A DNA stretch of 64,000 bases from Sulfuricaulis limicola (lineage in GTDB: Bacteria; Pseudomonadota; Gammaproteobacteria; Acidiferrobacterales; Sulfurifustaceae): the NCBI RefSeq assembly GCF_002355735.1, contig NZ_AP014879.1, positions 2,697,501-2,761,500 on the forward strand. The letters are read 5' to 3'. Positions within the stretch are counted from its first letter, which is position 1, and each line of letters begins with the position of its first letter. The notes beneath the pieces are model-generated. The model was not told the DNA's origin and searched no databases. It saw nothing but the letters and a program-made list of their open reading frames with translations. A program made the translations under genes and the position numbers. Below, piece after piece: positions 10,947-18,816 of the stretch.

Positions 10947-10969
10947 AAACGGCCCCGCGAGGGCCGTTT
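10947..10969. terminator. rho-independent terminator
   Basis: Stem AAACGGCCC / GGGCCGTTT around a CGCGA loop just after the stop of the minus-strand FMN-binding protein gene. It is the fourth member of the same terminator type within 11 kb. Confidence 0.85.
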
Positions 10970-10987
10970 CTATTGTGAGGCGGCCCG

Positions 10988-11434
10988 CTATACACGTACC
11001 AATTTCGTCCAGCCAAACCCGCGGCGGTAGTCGAGTATCGAGACCACCTTCGGCTGCACGCGCACGAACACGGTCTCTGCCAGATCCTCCTCGCTAAGGT
11101 TTTTCATGTCCTTGAATTTGCGCGCCAGCAGCGTGAGCGCGCGCTGGGTGTCGGCCGGTTTATCCAGAACCTTGGCAGTGGCGCCCATGGACAGTCCGGT
11201 GATCTTCTTCCAGTCGGCCGTATCCTTGTTGATCGTGAGCGAGACCTTGGGCGAGCGCCGCAGGTTGCGCACTTTCTGGCCGCTGCGGTCGCAGGCGAAG
11301 TAGAGCGTCAGCCCGTCGTTGGCGTAGGTCACCGTCGTCGCCTGCGGGTAGCCGTCGGACCGCACGGTCGCGAGGCTCATGATGCGATTTTTTTTCAACT
11401 GATCGAGGATGAAGCGCTTGGCTGACGGGGTCAC
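10988..11434 (-). CDS. pyridoxamine 5'-phosphate oxidase-fold (FMN-binding) protein
   Basis: 148 aa with the split-barrel PPOX fold: IMSLATVRSDGYPQATTVTYANDGLTLYFA, then SGQKVRNLRRSPKVSLTI. Members bind FMN, F420 or haem; the exact cofactor and reaction cannot be told. GTG at 11434 is chosen because a perfect AGGAGG lies seven bases before it. The frame stays open to 11521, but those residues look unlike the family. It stands alone, between a terminator and a di-haem peroxidase gene. Confidence 0.82.
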   Translation of the reverse strand: MTPSAKRFILDQLKKNRIMSLATVRSDGYPQATTVTYANDGLTLYFACDRSGQKVRNLRRSPKVSLTINKDTADWKKITGLSMGATAKVLDKPADTQRALTLLARKFKDMKNLSEEDLAETVFVRVQPKVVSILDYRRGFGWTKLVRV

Positions 11435-11550
11435 GGTTCCTCCTTGCCTGGTGGGCGCGCTGTTTTCAGGCGAAAGATGGCACAACCGCGGGTAAGTGGC
11501 TTTGACGAAAATCAGGACCAAGCGAAAGAAATCGTGCCCGGCCCTTTTAA

Positions 11551-12840
11551 TTATTTTGAGTGCACCGGCGGCGGGACCATGTAGGCAAACGGCGACGGCG
11601 TACCGGGCGGCACTTTGGGGTCCTTGCCCCAGTCGGGATAGCCGTCGGTCAGCGTCTTCATGAAGGCCACCAGCGCCGCCTCTTCCTCCGGCGTGAGTTC
11701 AAGATTGCCGAGTTCCTCGGTGTTCAGGTTGGCACGCACCTCGGGGGCCGGCCAGCAGGTCTTGCCGAAGCCCGGGTCGTTGTTGTCGCGGCAGACCTTG
11801 GGCTTGGTATCGCGCGTGTTGTAGAAGTGCGTGATCTCTTCCAGCGTCCGAAACACGCCGTTGTGGCCGTACGGTGCGGTGATGGCGATGTTGCGCAGGC
11901 TCATCACCTTGTGTTTGCCGCGCTCCTTCTCAGCCGCCAGTTTTCCGGCGAGCTGCGAATGAAGGGCGAGGCCGGGGTCCGGCTCCGGGTTGCCCGGGAT
12001 GTTCACGTTGCGCGGCAGGCCGAGATTGTCGTAGGTGAAATCGGTGAACAGCGGCGGGCGCTTGCGGCCGTCCGCGCCCACGGTCGGCTCACTGGTGTGA
12101 CAGGCCGAGCACTGGGACTTGTCACCCTCGAACACCTTAAGACCCTGCATCTCCTGCGCGGTGAGCGTGGTCTTGCCGGCCAGGTAAAAGTCGAACTTGG
12201 CGGTGAAGCGGTTGAACACCGGTGACGACTCGAATGCCGCGATCGCCTGGACCATGCGCGCATAGGCTTCGGTCACTACCGCGGGGGCCTTGTCCTCGGA
12301 CGTGGCGCGCGCGTTGTCCGGAATCCGGGACAGATCCACCCGGTACAGCTCGCGGAAGCGCCGGCGGTATTCCGCATCCTGCTTCAGCCGCGTGACCACC
12401 GCCCACTCGCTCGGCATCGCCATCTCGTTCGGATTCAGGAACGGTTCCCGGGCCTGGTCGGCGAGGGTCGCGGCGCGGCCGTTCCAGAACTGGCCGCCGA
12501 CATAGTTTCCTTCTTCTTTGTCCCGGTGGAATGCCGGGCTGAAGGCGGCGTAGCCGGCGCTCGGGGTATTGAGGGCGCCGGTCTTGCCCGCGACCGAGCC
12601 GGCGGAAACCGGCGTGCCGCTGGCGACGTTCACCGGGTCCACGAACCCGGGTGTCGCCACCGTGCCCGGCGACGGCGCCAGACTGTGACAGGTGGCGCAG
12701 GACTGGTTGCGTTGCAGCGAAAGGTTCACGTCCTCGTACAGCTTCTTGCCCAGCTGTTGCTCGGGCGTGAGCCCGCCAGCCGCGGCCAGCGGCGCGACCA
12801 TCATCAGCAAGAAATAAAGTGCGGGGAGTTTCCTGTTCAT
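11551..12840 (-). CDS. di-haem cytochrome c peroxidase (CcpA/MauG family)
   Basis: 429-aa periplasmic protein. The signal peptide is at residues 1-21. Two covalent haem-binding sites are visible: CATCH at 48-52 and CSACH at 244-248. A stretch with NGRAATLADQAREPFLNPNEM is typical of the CCP/MauG superfamily. Such proteins reduce hydrogen peroxide with electrons from cytochrome c, or in MauG relatives oxidise a protein substrate. Length exceeds classical CcpA (about 330 aa), with a longer linker between haems. Single gene. Confidence 0.9.
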   Translation of the reverse strand: MNRKLPALYFLLMMVAPLAAAGGLTPEQQLGKKLYEDVNLSLQRNQSCATCHSLAPSPGTVATPGFVDPVNVASGTPVSAGSVAGKTGALNTPSAGYAAFSPAFHRDKEEGNYVGGQFWNGRAATLADQAREPFLNPNEMAMPSEWAVVTRLKQDAEYRRRFRELYRVDLSRIPDNARATSEDKAPAVVTEAYARMVQAIAAFESSPVFNRFTAKFDFYLAGKTTLTAQEMQGLKVFEGDKSQCSACHTSEPTVGADGRKRPPLFTDFTYDNLGLPRNVNIPGNPEPDPGLALHSQLAGKLAAEKERGKHKVMSLRNIAITAPYGHNGVFRTLEEITHFYNTRDTKPKVCRDNNDPGFGKTCWPAPEVRANLNTEELGNLELTPEEEAALVAFMKTLTDGYPDWGKDPKVPPGTPSPFAYMVPPPVHSK

Positions 12841-12948
12841 GCCTGCATACTAAGTCGACAGAATCCCGCTAAACCATGATCCGGGTCAAAGAAGAAATAT
12901 TGCTTATATATGGAGAGAATTCGACTCTGAGCCGGATTTACGCTGATC

Positions 12949-12970
12949 AAAGGGTACTGACCCCTTTAAT
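12949..12970. repeat. REP-like palindrome, copy 1
   Basis: The imperfect hairpin AAAGGGTACTGACCCCTTT followed by AAT, identical over 22 bp to a second copy at 15030-15051. Sequences of this kind (AAAGGGGTCAGTACCC on the other strand) are found at the ends of REP-associated tyrosine transposase genes in many gammaproteobacteria. No such transposase is in this window. Confidence 0.7.
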
Positions 12971-12974
12971 CAGT

Positions 12975-13700
12975 TTAATGGCCGGTGGCGCGGATACTCC
13001 CCAGCATATCGTGGACATCACCGGCGATCACCGCCAGGAAGGCGGTCAGCGCGAGATAATAGATGGCATAGGTTACGCGGGTTTCGGCCTTGACGCTGTA
13101 ATACGCCAGATTTTCCGGCGCCTTGGGGTCGAACTTGAATGCCTTGACGACGTTGGGCGCCGCCAAGAGCGCCATCAGAATCAGCAACGGACTCGGGTGA
13201 TAGAAGAAAAGTCCGATCAGAATCGGCGCTCCCAACAGCCACACGCGCGGCGAAATAATCGCCGTGATGCGCCCGCCATCGAAGGGTGACAACGGAATCA
13301 GGTTAAACAGATTGATGAAAAAACCGGCGTAGGCCAGGGCCAGCAGCAGATTGCTGTCATACTGGCGCGCCAGAAAGTAACAGGCGAGAGCACCGACCGA
13401 ACCGATCAGCGGCCCGGCGAAACCCACGTAGGCCTCGGTCTCCACGTCGTGTGGCAACTGCTTCAGCTCGATCCAGGCACCGACGAACGGGATGAAGGTC
13501 GGCGCGCCCACATCCAGGCCGCGCTGACGCGCGGCGAGGTAATGACCCATTTCATGGACGAAGATAAGCGCGACAAACCCGACCGCGTACCACCAGCCGA
13601 AAATCCAGGCGTAAGCGAAAACGGAAAGCAGCATGCTGCCGCCGGTCAGAAACAGTTTGCCGAATTTGAGTCCGCCGAAAAGAATCAGCAGCGTCTTCAT
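12975..13700 (-). CDS. site-2-protease-type membrane metallopeptidase (M50)
   Basis: 241 aa, about six hydrophobic segments. Zinc ligands are in HEMGH (residues 49-53), and the third-ligand motif is NLIPLSPFDGG. This is the minimal M50 core without PDZ or CBS domains. Such peptidases cut membrane-embedded substrates. It starts 22 bp after the DUF2167 gene stop, so the two are probably co-transcribed and the DUF2167 protein may be substrate or partner (inference). A REP-like palindrome overlaps its 3' side. Confidence 0.88.
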   Translation of the reverse strand: MKTLLILFGGLKFGKLFLTGGSMLLSVFAYAWIFGWWYAVGFVALIFVHEMGHYLAARQRGLDVGAPTFIPFVGAWIELKQLPHDVETEAYVGFAGPLIGSVGALACYFLARQYDSNLLLALAYAGFFINLFNLIPLSPFDGGRITAIISPRVWLLGAPILIGLFFYHPSPLLILMALLAAPNVVKAFKFDPKAPENLAYYSVKAETRVTYAIYYLALTAFLAVIAGDVHDMLGSIRATGH

Positions 13701-13721
13701 GCAGGTTGCCGCAGGTAATGA

Positions 13722-14648
13722 TCAGGTCTTGGGCATACCGCCACCCTCGCGGCCTTTCCACCACTTGCGCAGGCTGACCAGGACTGCCACGCCGACGACG
13801 GCGATGATTTTCGCGAACTTGACGAAGAACGCCGCGATCACCGCCAGCAGACCGAGTTTCTTGGCCGCTACGCCCGCCACCAGCGCCGCCAGTCCGTATT
13901 CGGCAACCCTGTCGGTGGACGAGTTGAAGTCCGCGTAGCTCTTCCCACCGGTGAAATTCATGCCAGACAGCAAGGTCCGTGCAGCCGGCTTGTCGGCTTC
14001 GATCGAATTGAGATCGGTGACGAGATTCAGGCTGAAATAACCTTCGCGGCCGAGAGCATAAGTGTTGTAGTTGATGCCGCGGTTGCTGCTTGACGTATCG
14101 CCCGTATGCTTCGAGGAGACTGACCACACCAACTGGTGACTCATGGCATCGTACTTCGGTGTCTCGACCCAGCCAATCACCTCCAATTCCGGAATTCCGC
14201 GCGACCGGCGTTCTTCATTGCCAGCCTTGGTGCCCTCTTTGATGCTGTCGAGAAGTTCGTCCGCCTTCCAGTCCTTGGCGTCGTCATCCTTGATGTAACC
14301 CGCCTTGTCCCACTCGACCACGACGAACCAGCTGGCGCGGTTCTCACCGATGGGCAGGATCAGCCCTACCGGATCGGCGTGCAGCACGTTGCCGATGGCG
14401 CGCAAATACCGCCCGGCTTCCCTGGATGGAATAAATCCGTAGCCTTCCGGCAGTTTGATAGTTGCCTGGTCAAGCAGCTTGGCCTCAGTCGGACCGCGCT
14501 GCAGGACCTGGCTCGCCGCCTTGACGGCCGCTTCGTATTCCTGATCCGCCGCCGAAGGGGTTTCAGCGGCCGGCAGCGCCATCGGCAAGGCGAGGCTCAA
14601 CACCAAAAGGACCAGCGGGACGACACCAAAAGAATTTTTCGTAGTCAT
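13722..14648 (-). CDS. DUF2167 membrane protein
   Basis: 308 aa. Signal peptide at about 1-27, a large exported domain containing IKLPEGYGFIP and NRASWFVVVEWDKAGYIKDDDA, and a C-terminal hydrophobic segment near 270-292 followed by a basic tail. These features fit DUF2167, a family of exported, C-terminally anchored proteins without known activity. It is the first gene of a pair with the M50 peptidase, which could process it. Confidence 0.82.
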   Translation of the reverse strand: MTTKNSFGVVPLVLLVLSLALPMALPAAETPSAADQEYEAAVKAASQVLQRGPTEAKLLDQATIKLPEGYGFIPSREAGRYLRAIGNVLHADPVGLILPIGENRASWFVVVEWDKAGYIKDDDAKDWKADELLDSIKEGTKAGNEERRSRGIPELEVIGWVETPKYDAMSHQLVWSVSSKHTGDTSSSNRGINYNTYALGREGYFSLNLVTDLNSIEADKPAARTLLSGMNFTGGKSYADFNSSTDRVAEYGLAALVAGVAAKKLGLLAVIAAFFVKFAKIIAVVGVAVLVSLRKWWKGREGGGMPKT

Positions 14649-14875
14649 GGTTTTCTCCCTGAATCACATTTTTTCGGACAGCCAAAAGTTTTCATCCAGC
14701 GGCCTGAGACACCTGTCCAGGCCTCGCTGTAGCGCGCAATACATTAACGACGCGGTGGAATTGCGATCTATGCGGATAGTCCCAGCCTGCCCACCGGGAA
14801 ATTTGCTGTTCAACTCAGATGCCTTTCCTATATATAGATCATCTCGGATGAAAGAATAGAAAAGGCTGAATACTC

Positions 14876-14916
14876 TTATAAATCGCCGCGCCAAGCTTCA
14901 CGAATTCGACCGCTTG
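14876..14916 (-). repeat. decayed thiC 3'-end copy D
   Basis: Roughly 33 of 41 bases match the last codons of thiC (23257-23297). Read on the minus strand it encodes AVEFVKLGAAIYKS, against [15 protein letters not shown] in intact ThiC. It has the same orientation as thiC and marks the distal edge of the accessory island. The DNA between 14649 and 14876 holds nothing else I can support. Confidence 0.7.
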
Positions 14917-14966
14917 CAAAGAGTGATGTGGCGATGGCGGCAGCCATGCAATATGAAGTGCTCGTC

Positions 14967-15008
14967 TCGATGGCCGGGTTACTGATCCAGAAACGGGGCC
15001 GTGATTGA
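14967..15008 (+). pseudogene. C-terminal gene remnant ending GLLIQKRGRD
   Basis: The last 13 codons read SMAGLLIQKRGRD then TGA. A diverged second version ending LMTGLLIRKIGRD lies at 15443-15484. The frame is open upstream but has no convincing start, so this looks like the 3' end of a lost gene. The parent family is not recognised. Confidence 0.45.
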
Positions 15009-15029
15009 AGCGAGGTGAAAGCTGCGATT

Positions 15030-15051
15030 AAAGGGTACTGACCCCTTTAAT
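15030..15051. repeat. REP-like palindrome, copy 2
   Basis: Identical over 22 bp to 12949-12970. It sits exactly where the truncated reading frame downstream loses its 5' end, suggesting that the rearrangement happened at the palindrome. Confidence 0.7.
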
Positions 15052-15384
15052 TATTCTGGGGTCGCCAAGGACTTTCGCTGGTTGCCCCACGGGCCGATCG
15101 AGCTTTTCTTCCGGGAACAGGCCCAGACGGAATTCCTCGGCGGCAAGTTCGACGGCGAAGGCCGGTACCGCAGATACCTGTCTGGCATGCTGAGCGAGGG
15201 ATCACGCCAGCTCATCCTGCGCAAGCTGGATGAATTGAGTCGTGAATTCTCCAGCCATCACCAACAGGATTTGGCGCTGCCGCTTGAAAAGAGAATGAAT
15301 GTCGGTTTGATGTTCGCCTACCGGCCCTGGGAGTTCTCGCTGTTCCGGAAAATGCGCCGGAACCGGCAAGGCGTGGATGCGTGA
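15052..15384 (+). pseudogene. 5'-truncated gene, unknown family
   Basis: An open frame encoding about 110 aa (VAKDFRWLPHGPIELFF ... LPLEKRMNVGLMFAYRPWEFSLF). There is no ATG or GTG with a ribosome site at its 5' end, and the frame emerges directly from the REP-like palindrome. It reads like the C-terminal half of a globular protein. A faint resemblance to C-terminal regions of small winged-helix regulators comes from memory and is not reliable. Its codon use is like normal coding DNA, so it was recently part of a real gene. Confidence 0.5.
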
Positions 15385-15484
15385 TAAACAATCAAGGGCC
15401 GCGATAAAAATTCAAGAAAAAAATCGAGCTTGGCTCTTTAATCTGATGACGGGGTTGCTTATCCGTAAAATTGGCCGTGATTGA
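15377..15484 (+). CDS. short reading frame, possible gene-end remnant
   Basis: 35 codons from an ATG that overlaps the end of the truncated gene and ending LMTGLLIRKIGRD. The last 13 residues resemble the remnant at 14967-15008. It has no clear ribosome site. It may be a tiny gene or the tail of a deleted one; the duplication is the only evidence that it was ever translated. Confidence 0.3.
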   Translation: MRDKQSRAAIKIQEKNRAWLFNLMTGLLIRKIGRD

Positions 15485-15580
15485 ACTGAAGTGAAATCTG
15501 AACAGGTGTATTAGCGGAAACTGTGATCTGTCGCCAGTTTTTGTGACCCCATTTTTTGGAGTAACTCTGAACTTGCCTTG

Positions 15581-15880
15581 TTATTCTTCACGAATTGAGA
15601 GCGATTCAATTATAACCTCGTTATCAGTCAACTTATAAAGAATATCTAAAGATGGAACCCTGCCGATTTTCCAAGGAAGAGTTTTAATCACGTAACCTAC
15701 GATTTCTTCAGATTCAGAAATCGGCACTGCCCCACGCAATGGATTACGTGCTAATGTCCATTTGATAGCCTCAAACATTTCTTCTAGGCGAGGATATTCC
15801 CCCTTAGATTGTTTGATGCGCGCTGCAACTAAAGGCTGTTCAATGACCGTCCTCAATTGAGGACGATTCCCTTTCTTCAT
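15581..15880 (-). CDS. candidate toxin of a Panacea (PanAT) system, RelE/ParE-like
   Basis: 99 aa. The layout (EEMFEAIKWTLARNPLRGAVPI, then GYVIKTLPWKIGRVPSLDILYKLTDNEVIIESL) resembles the helix plus four-strand RelE/ParE fold, with the typical 'P.L.I.Y...D..V.L..L' ending. Its ATG abuts the stop codon of the Panacea-domain gene with no gap, so it is translationally coupled as the second gene. Panacea proteins act as antitoxins for many unrelated toxins, so the partner is the likely poison. RelE relatives cut mRNA and ParE relatives poison gyrase; the sequence does not decide which. Confidence 0.65.
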   Translation of the reverse strand: MKKGNRPQLRTVIEQPLVAARIKQSKGEYPRLEEMFEAIKWTLARNPLRGAVPISESEEIVGYVIKTLPWKIGRVPSLDILYKLTDNEVIIESLSIREE

Positions 15881-16423
15881 TTATTGTTTGATCTTCCTTA
15901 ATTCCGATTTAGCCCATTCAATATCTTCTTCTGTCACTTTTGCCAATCTGGACACAAGCATTGCCTCATAGGGAATCGGCTCATGCATTAACGCCATTTC
16001 CCAAATGGCGTCATGTGTTTTGTCGCTTATCGATACGGCTGTGTGGTTTTCACATACATAGTCTCGCGCATCATTAATGATCTGCGCTTCCCTTTCTGAA
16101 AAAAAAGATTTATTAACGTCGCCTTTCCCAATAAATTCTCGACGCGTTTTACCTTCTCCCCAATTCACATCCACCTCATGAACAAACAGTAAGTTTTCTC
16201 TCCGTAGCTGATCCACAACACTATCCAGGTGAGTAGAAAATGGGCCATACAAGTTTTTCTTGTATATTTCGCCGGTAATAGGCATTCCAACGTGTTTATA
16301 CGCGTAGATATCCGCTAGCCACAGAATCTTATGAAGCTTGGTAGCACTCAACTTAGACGGGTCGGTACATGTGCGGCATACATAATGTACGAGGGCTTTA
16401 AATTTCTCTGGATTGAAGTTCAT
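15881..16423 (-). CDS. Panacea (SocA-like, DUF4065) domain antitoxin
   Basis: 180 aa. KLHKILWLADIYAYKHVGMPITGEIYKKNLYGPFSTHLDSVVDQL is the typical Panacea/DUF4065 core (KL.K.L.....Y...G..ITG..Y....GP). A helical C-terminal extension follows. Family members such as SocA and PanA neutralise a neighbouring toxin. The gene is AT-richer than the chromosome around it, which supports acquisition. It lies between two thiC-tail remnants. Confidence 0.85.
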   Translation of the reverse strand: MNFNPEKFKALVHYVCRTCTDPSKLSATKLHKILWLADIYAYKHVGMPITGEIYKKNLYGPFSTHLDSVVDQLRRENLLFVHEVDVNWGEGKTRREFIGKGDVNKSFFSEREAQIINDARDYVCENHTAVSISDKTHDAIWEMALMHEPIPYEAMLVSRLAKVTEEDIEWAKSELRKIKQ

Positions 16424-16475
16424 TATGCAGGCTCAATAGTAGGTCCCATTTAAAGCAAATATTACTCCACAACAA

Positions 16476-16632
16476 TAAAAAACCCGAATCCTTACATGCT
16501 AGGGCTTTTTAATTAAAGCCAATACTTTTACGTTTTCCTATAAATCTCCGCCCCCTGCTTCACAAACTCCACCGCCTTGGCTTCCATGCCTTTATGAAGC
16601 GCCTCTTCTTCCAACAGCTTCTAGCTGGCAGC
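16476..16632 (-). repeat. decayed thiC 3'-end copy C with its terminator
   Basis: 16535-16632 matches thiC 23257-23354 at roughly 80-85% by eye. On the minus strand it reads [20 protein letters not shown] then AEIYRKT and TAA, against [20 protein letters not shown] then AEIYKKA in intact ThiC, with one in-frame TAG upstream. A hairpin with AAAAACCC and GGGCTTTTT at 16478-16510 looks like the matching terminator. The match begins at the stop codon of the Mrr-like gene, a sharp junction. The different stop and terminator suggest an older or foreign thiC tail displaced from its gene. Confidence 0.85.
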
Positions 16633-18497
16633 TACATTTGCTGCTTCGTTATAAGCGCTCTTGCTTCCGCAAGATCGATTCTGAACCGGTATCCAGATTT
16701 TTCGAGTAGTCCAAGTAGTTGGGAACCGTTGATTAGTTTCAACGGTTTGTTCTGTGCAAATTCGTAAGCTTCAGGACCATAGTGGCTCGTCGTAACAAGT
16801 ATTCCCGTATTGGCCCCTTCATTGAGTACCGTCCCGTAAAGATCACGTACTGCGGATACATCAACAGGCATGGTGTATCGCTTGGCTTGAATAACAATTT
16901 TTCCACCGCGTAATGGATCGGGATCGAATATGATCGCGTCCACGCCCTGGTCGCGGCTCGCTCGCGTGATTTTTACTTGGCCTCCGTTAGCCGCAAACTC
17001 CCGTTCAAATAGCTCGCGCACCAAGTGCTCAAAATCTTCCCAATCCATGGCAGCAAGGTTCTCGCCGCGCGCCATCTTCTCAAGTGTTGCGCGTGGTTCA
17101 ATAAAGCGAATGTCATCTGTCTGAAGCCGTAATGATGGCAATACCGGCGCGGTTTCGTACGCATCACCTGCGCTAGCCCCTCTCAGGGCAGAAAAAGCCA
17201 CTACAGGGTCTGCTGTATCAAGATTTACCTTTAGAATTTCCGTTTTCTTTACTACAAGACTCGCACAATAGGCACGTTTTGGATGCCCAGTTGCACGCTC
17301 ATAATAATCTACCCATCCGTTGACAATAATTGCGTCTATAAAATTGAAGTTATCGGCGTCTGCAATGGCTCGTGAAAATTTTAAGCAGAGCGCCGGTTGG
17401 ATCATACGTAATAGCCGTTTCGTCAGAGTCTTGGCGACCGGTTTCTTGTCCCAAGTTCCCTTGGTAATCACTAATCGAGCCGTCTCCGGGAACCTATGTT
17501 CGAGCAGGAGCGTTTTAGTCTCTGGTTCAAAACGCAACATCCACTCTCGCGACACGAATGCAGGGAGCGCAAGACGCCGTAGAGCCAGATCAAAGTGTTG
17601 CGTTATTGCCTCCGGTGTTGGATTAGCTAGTTGCACACGTACTTTCCGCAGTGGTTCGAGTTCAGCATTCCGTGCCTTCACATAGTTTTCCTTTGCCTCC
17701 ATATAATCTTTTTGAGCAGTGTTCAATGCTTGAGCCTGTCGCGCAGCCGACAAACGATGTCGTTCTACAGCAGCCTGCCATGCGATACGACGCGCGCGAT
17801 TCAGATTGACTGCTGTCGCTTCTCGATTGTTACGCTCTTTTTCGAGACTTGTGTACCTAGCTATCAGATCTGCATGAGCCATGCGAACAAACATATTTAA
17901 GAATCTCCATGGTCCTTGCCATTCTGGCAGCGTTAACTTTCCGGCAGGATATGTCATGCGCACATATGCTGGTTCTTGCGGTGGCTTGGTTTCAGCAAAT
18001 GATTTCAATTCTGGAAAATCAGACGGCTCATCTAGCAAGTGATATGGTGGAGAACAGATATTTGGTGCACCAGCTAATGATTCGATTTCTTTCACCGTTG
18101 CAAAATCGGCACTATCGTTGAGCTCTTCCCAAAGCTCGAGCTGACCAGGAAGCCACTTAGGGAACCTGATGGTTTCGATTTCCTTTGGTTGCCACTGGTT
18201 AAGATCGCGTATTACAGCGTCATCCTTTGGATCGGGCGGCCAAGGCTCACTCAATTCTTGTGGTTCAGTTATTGCCGGCAACTTCTTGCCTGGATTTCCG
18301 AGCCAACGCAGTAAGCGAGCCTTTGCTAAAACAAACAAAGCAGAAGCAAAAAAGAGCGCGCCTAACGAAATCCGCCATATCGACTCAGCATCACCGACCG
18401 AAAATAATCCAAGAACTCCCAACAAATATGCTAGAGCGTGACTGCCGTTCTGTTGTTTTTCGCTTTTTTTCAGCGAATCGTCCTGTATAGATGTCAC
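16632..18497 (-). CDS. membrane-anchored Mrr-like restriction endonuclease
   Basis: 621 aa. Two hydrophobic segments (about 21-37 and 40-60) anchor the N-terminus. The middle carries a charged helical stretch (about 210-290) likely to form a coiled coil. The C-terminal domain (484-621) is an Mrr-type PD-(D/E)xK nuclease: DFEHLVRELF, GVDAIIFD with Asp520, and QAKRY with Gln537-Lys539. Mrr-family enzymes cut modified or foreign DNA. A membrane anchor could place it where DNA enters. It starts with GTG and ends exactly at a thiC-tail junction. The gene is AT-richer than core neighbours. A defence role is inferred. Confidence 0.83.
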   Translation of the reverse strand: MTSIQDDSLKKSEKQQNGSHALAYLLGVLGLFSVGDAESIWRISLGALFFASALFVLAKARLLRWLGNPGKKLPAITEPQELSEPWPPDPKDDAVIRDLNQWQPKEIETIRFPKWLPGQLELWEELNDSADFATVKEIESLAGAPNICSPPYHLLDEPSDFPELKSFAETKPPQEPAYVRMTYPAGKLTLPEWQGPWRFLNMFVRMAHADLIARYTSLEKERNNREATAVNLNRARRIAWQAAVERHRLSAARQAQALNTAQKDYMEAKENYVKARNAELEPLRKVRVQLANPTPEAITQHFDLALRRLALPAFVSREWMLRFEPETKTLLLEHRFPETARLVITKGTWDKKPVAKTLTKRLLRMIQPALCLKFSRAIADADNFNFIDAIIVNGWVDYYERATGHPKRAYCASLVVKKTEILKVNLDTADPVVAFSALRGASAGDAYETAPVLPSLRLQTDDIRFIEPRATLEKMARGENLAAMDWEDFEHLVRELFEREFAANGGQVKITRASRDQGVDAIIFDPDPLRGGKIVIQAKRYTMPVDVSAVRDLYGTVLNEGANTGILVTTSHYGPEAYEFAQNKPLKLINGSQLLGLLEKSGYRFRIDLAEARALITKQQM

Positions 18498-18600
18498 GAT
18501 TCTCGCTAGCTTTGGTTAATTTGGTAACTAAGAAAACGGTGGTTCAAGATCAAATCTTCTCATTATTAATATTTTCAACAAATATACCCCCGCCAAAACG

Positions 18601-18686
18601 AAAAAGCCCGAACACTTCCGTATCCAGGCCTTTATGAGTGAAAGCTAATATTCCTTCAGGTTCTCTTAAATCTCCGCCCCCAGCTA
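18601..18686 (-). repeat. decayed thiC 3'-end copy B with its terminator
   Basis: 18661-18683 matches the very end of thiC (TAAATCTCCGCCCCC against TAAATCTCCGCTCCC on the plus strand; LGAEI then stop on the minus strand). 18601-18660 resembles the hairpin region next to copy C, including AAAAGCCCGAA. It shows the shortest coding match of the set but shares flanking sequence with copy C, so both probably derive from a similar thiC 3' end. Confidence 0.6.
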
Positions 18687-18800
18687 TTTCAACGACGCTT
18701 TGAGCTCTTCGATCAGCCCGTCGCGATCTTCCTTGATCCGCCGGGCGATATGCTTGGGCGCGACGCTGCGGGCGACGTGCTTCCGCCCCAGCGCGCCAGT
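18684..18800 (-). pseudogene. C-terminal gene fragment ending EELKASLK
   Basis: About 37 codons (RKHVARSVAPKHIARRIKED, then RDGLIEELKASLK and TAG) with coherent helical character but no start. The TAG directly joins thiC-tail copy B. It lies downstream of the alpha/beta hydrolase stop in another frame, so it is either a lost gene's 3' end or a frameshifted extension. Family unknown. Confidence 0.4.
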
Positions 18801-18816
18801 TCCAAGCGGGGGACTC

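Noticed and set aside
14664-14894. 76-codon minus-strand frame upstream of the DUF2167 gene
   Set aside because: No ribosome site or family; it overlaps the thiC-tail remnant in a different frame.
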